From Roseimaritima ulvae (GTDB taxonomy: Bacteria; Planctomycetota; Planctomycetia; Pirellulales; Pirellulaceae): 64,000 bases of DNA. Under the pieces are notes generated by a model. It did no database searches and was not told the origin of the DNA. It was given only the letters and a program-made list of their open reading frames with translations. The stretch spans positions 1,736,001 to 1,800,000 of the forward strand of contig NZ_CP042914.1 in assembly GCF_008065135.1 (NCBI RefSeq), written 5' to 3'. The translations under genes and the position numbers were made by a program. The stretch's first letter is position 1, and every line of letters begins with the position of its first letter. Below are positions 62,794-64,000 of the stretch, one piece after another.

Positions 62794-64000
62794 ATGTCGA
62801 ATAATTCGCAGTATCCCTGCGGTCAGACGCGGCGCCAGTTCGCCTGGCAGATGGGGCACGGTGTGGCCGGGTTGGCGATCGCGGACCTGCTGAGCCGTGG
62901 TGGGTTCTTTTCGACGCGAGGCCAAACCGCCGAAGCCGCCGGTGCGCACTTGCCCAAGCCCCGAGCCAAGGCGTGCATCTTTCTGACGATGAATGGTGCT
63001 CCGTCGCAGGTCGACACCTTTGACTACAAACCCGCTCTGGAAAAATATGCCGGCCAACCGCTGCCTCCCGACCGCAAGTACATCAATTCCGGCGGTCGCA
63101 AAGTCGGTTATCTGACGCCGGCGTGGCGGAAGTTTCGTCCCGGTGGCGAGAGTGGACTGTTGGTCTCGGATTACTTTCCTCATGTTCGAAAACACGCTGA
63201 CAAATTGTGTGTGCTGAATTCCTGTCACACCGATAGCCACGCCCACGGATCGGCATTGGTGGCGACGAACACCGGCAAAACGCAGATCGGTCGACCGTCG
63301 CTGGGCAGTTGGGCCGTGTACGGACTGGGCACGGAAAACGAAGATCTACCCGGTTACGTTGTGATGCTGGACAAACGCGGCGGGCCCATCAGTGGTCAGC
63401 CTAACTGGGGCAGCGGATTCATGCCAGCGACGTATTCGGGAACGCTGTTTCGACCGGTAGGGGATCCGATCCTGGATCTCAAAGGGCCGCGTCACATGAC
63501 TCAGCAGGCTCAGCGGCAACAACTTGATTTCCTCGGCCAGTTAAACCAGCAACATCTGGACGCACGTCCCGGTGGTGGCGACCTGGCGGCTCGTATCAGC
63601 AGCTACGAATTGGCGTATCGCATGCAGGCGGCGACCCCGGAAGCCGTCGACTTGTCACAGGAAACGCAGGCCACGCTGGACATGTATGGCGTGGGGCGGA
63701 GTCCCACCGATGAATACGGACGCAATTGCTTGATCGCCCGACGATTGGTCGAACGCGGCGTGCGGTTTATTCAACTGTATTCAGGGGGCGGGCATCTGGA
63801 GGAAACTTGGGACGCGCACGCGGGCATCGAGTCCAATCACGGCCAACATGCCGCCGAAGTCGACCAGCCGATCGCGGCCTTGCTGACCGATTTAGAACGC
63901 CGCTCGCTGCTGGATGACACGCTGGTTATCTGGGGCGGAGAGTTTGGGCGGATGCCGTTCAGCGAGGGCAAGGATTCGCCGGGACGCAACCACAATCCGT
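62794..64000 (+). CDS. DUF1501 family protein, Tat-exported, 3'-truncated by window edge
   Basis: The frame is open from ATG at 62794 to the end of the window, 402 codons without a stop. The Tat signal is GQTRRQFAWQMGHGVAGLAI. The family core begins KACIFLTMNGAPSQVDTFDY and continues SCHTDSHAHGSALVATNTGK, GVRFIQLYSGGGHLEETWDA and LVIWGGEFGRMPFSEGKD. GxDSPGRNHNP-type sequence at the edge is the usual third metal-site segment. The rest of the gene lies beyond base 64000. It is 61 bases downstream of its DUF1549/DUF1553 partner. Confidence 0.93.
   Translation, partial: MSNNSQYPCGQTRRQFAWQMGHGVAGLAIADLLSRGGFFSTRGQTAEAAGAHLPKPRAKACIFLTMNGAPSQVDTFDYKPALEKYAGQPLPPDRKYINSGGRKVGYLTPAWRKFRPGGESGLLVSDYFPHVRKHADKLCVLNSCHTDSHAHGSALVATNTGKTQIGRPSLGSWAVYGLGTENEDLPGYVVMLDKRGGPISGQPNWGSGFMPATYSGTLFRPVGDPILDLKGPRHMTQQAQRQQLDFLGQLNQQHLDARPGGGDLAARISSYELAYRMQAATPEAVDLSQETQATLDMYGVGRSPTDEYGRNCLIARRLVERGVRFIQLYSGGGHLEETWDAHAGIESNHGQHAAEVDQPIAALLTDLERRSLLDDTLVIWGGEFGRMPFSEGKDSPGRNHNP

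Overview
The window is chromosomal DNA from a planctomycete, most likely a Pirellulaceae member (Rhodopirellula-like). The support is the gene content. There are three formylglycine sulfatases, several giant secreted cytochrome-like proteins of the PSCyt1/DUF1549/DUF1553 and DUF1592 types with DUF1501/DUF1552 partners, Ser/Thr kinases with FHA and WD40 modules, two BlaI/M56 pairs with unusual sensor domains, and a PAS-AraC regulator. No tRNA, rRNA, CRISPR array, prophage or transposase gene was found.

Layout. 1-2903 (+): 5'-truncated sulfatase and a Gfo/Idh/MocA oxidoreductase. 2920-12656 (-): a tightly packed signalling operon running, in transcription order, zinc-ribbon/double-FHA protein, FHA-TM-degenerate trypsin-like protein, secreted protein, FHA kinase, zinc-ribbon kinase with a WD40 half that is out of frame in this sequence, and a secreted TPR protein. 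12833-16349: intradiol dioxygenase-like protein, two secreted proteins, thioredoxin 2 and a small membrane protein. 16784-21889 (-): DUF1549/DUF1553 plus DUF1501 pair. 22102-24867: small secreted protein with a clear terminator, then an enolase-superfamily dehydratase/epimerase divergent from a PAS-AraC regulator. 25035-28178 (-): second DUF1549/DUF1553 protein carrying a LamG insert. 28830-33191: K+/H+ antiporter, methyltransferase, GDPD-like protein. 33348-37728 (-): SWIM zinc-finger protein overlapping a 1002-residue protein. 38249-46451 (-): two BlaI/M56 regulatory pairs and a DUF6250-like protein. 46675-54187 (-): polysaccharide cluster with two sulfatases, a beta-propeller glycosidase, a remnant of a second glycosidase, and a DUF3500 protein. 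54438-64000 (+): DUF1592-DUF1552-unknown operon, then DUF1549/DUF1553-LamG plus a 3'-truncated DUF1501 gene.

The functional theme is extracellular breakdown of sulfated or complex polysaccharide (sulfatases, glycosidase, secreted cytochrome-like complexes), combined with heavy signal transduction. The intergenic gaps hold several families of dispersed, hairpin-rich, non-coding repeats, some bounded by long perfect inverted repeats.

Most notable: (i) the kinase split by two compensating frame changes, the first at a 10-base homopolymer; (ii) a FHA-TM protein whose trypsin-like domain has lost its catalytic His and Ser; (iii) an M56 (BlaR1-like) peptidase fused to secretin-like and OstA/LptA-like regions; (iv) a SWIM/1002-residue gene pair; (v) a 21-codon remnant of a duplicated glycosidase gene; (vi) a promoter-like element with identical spacing upstream of two DUF1549/DUF1553 genes; (vii) the repeat families. 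Domain names come from recognising sequence patterns, not from searches.
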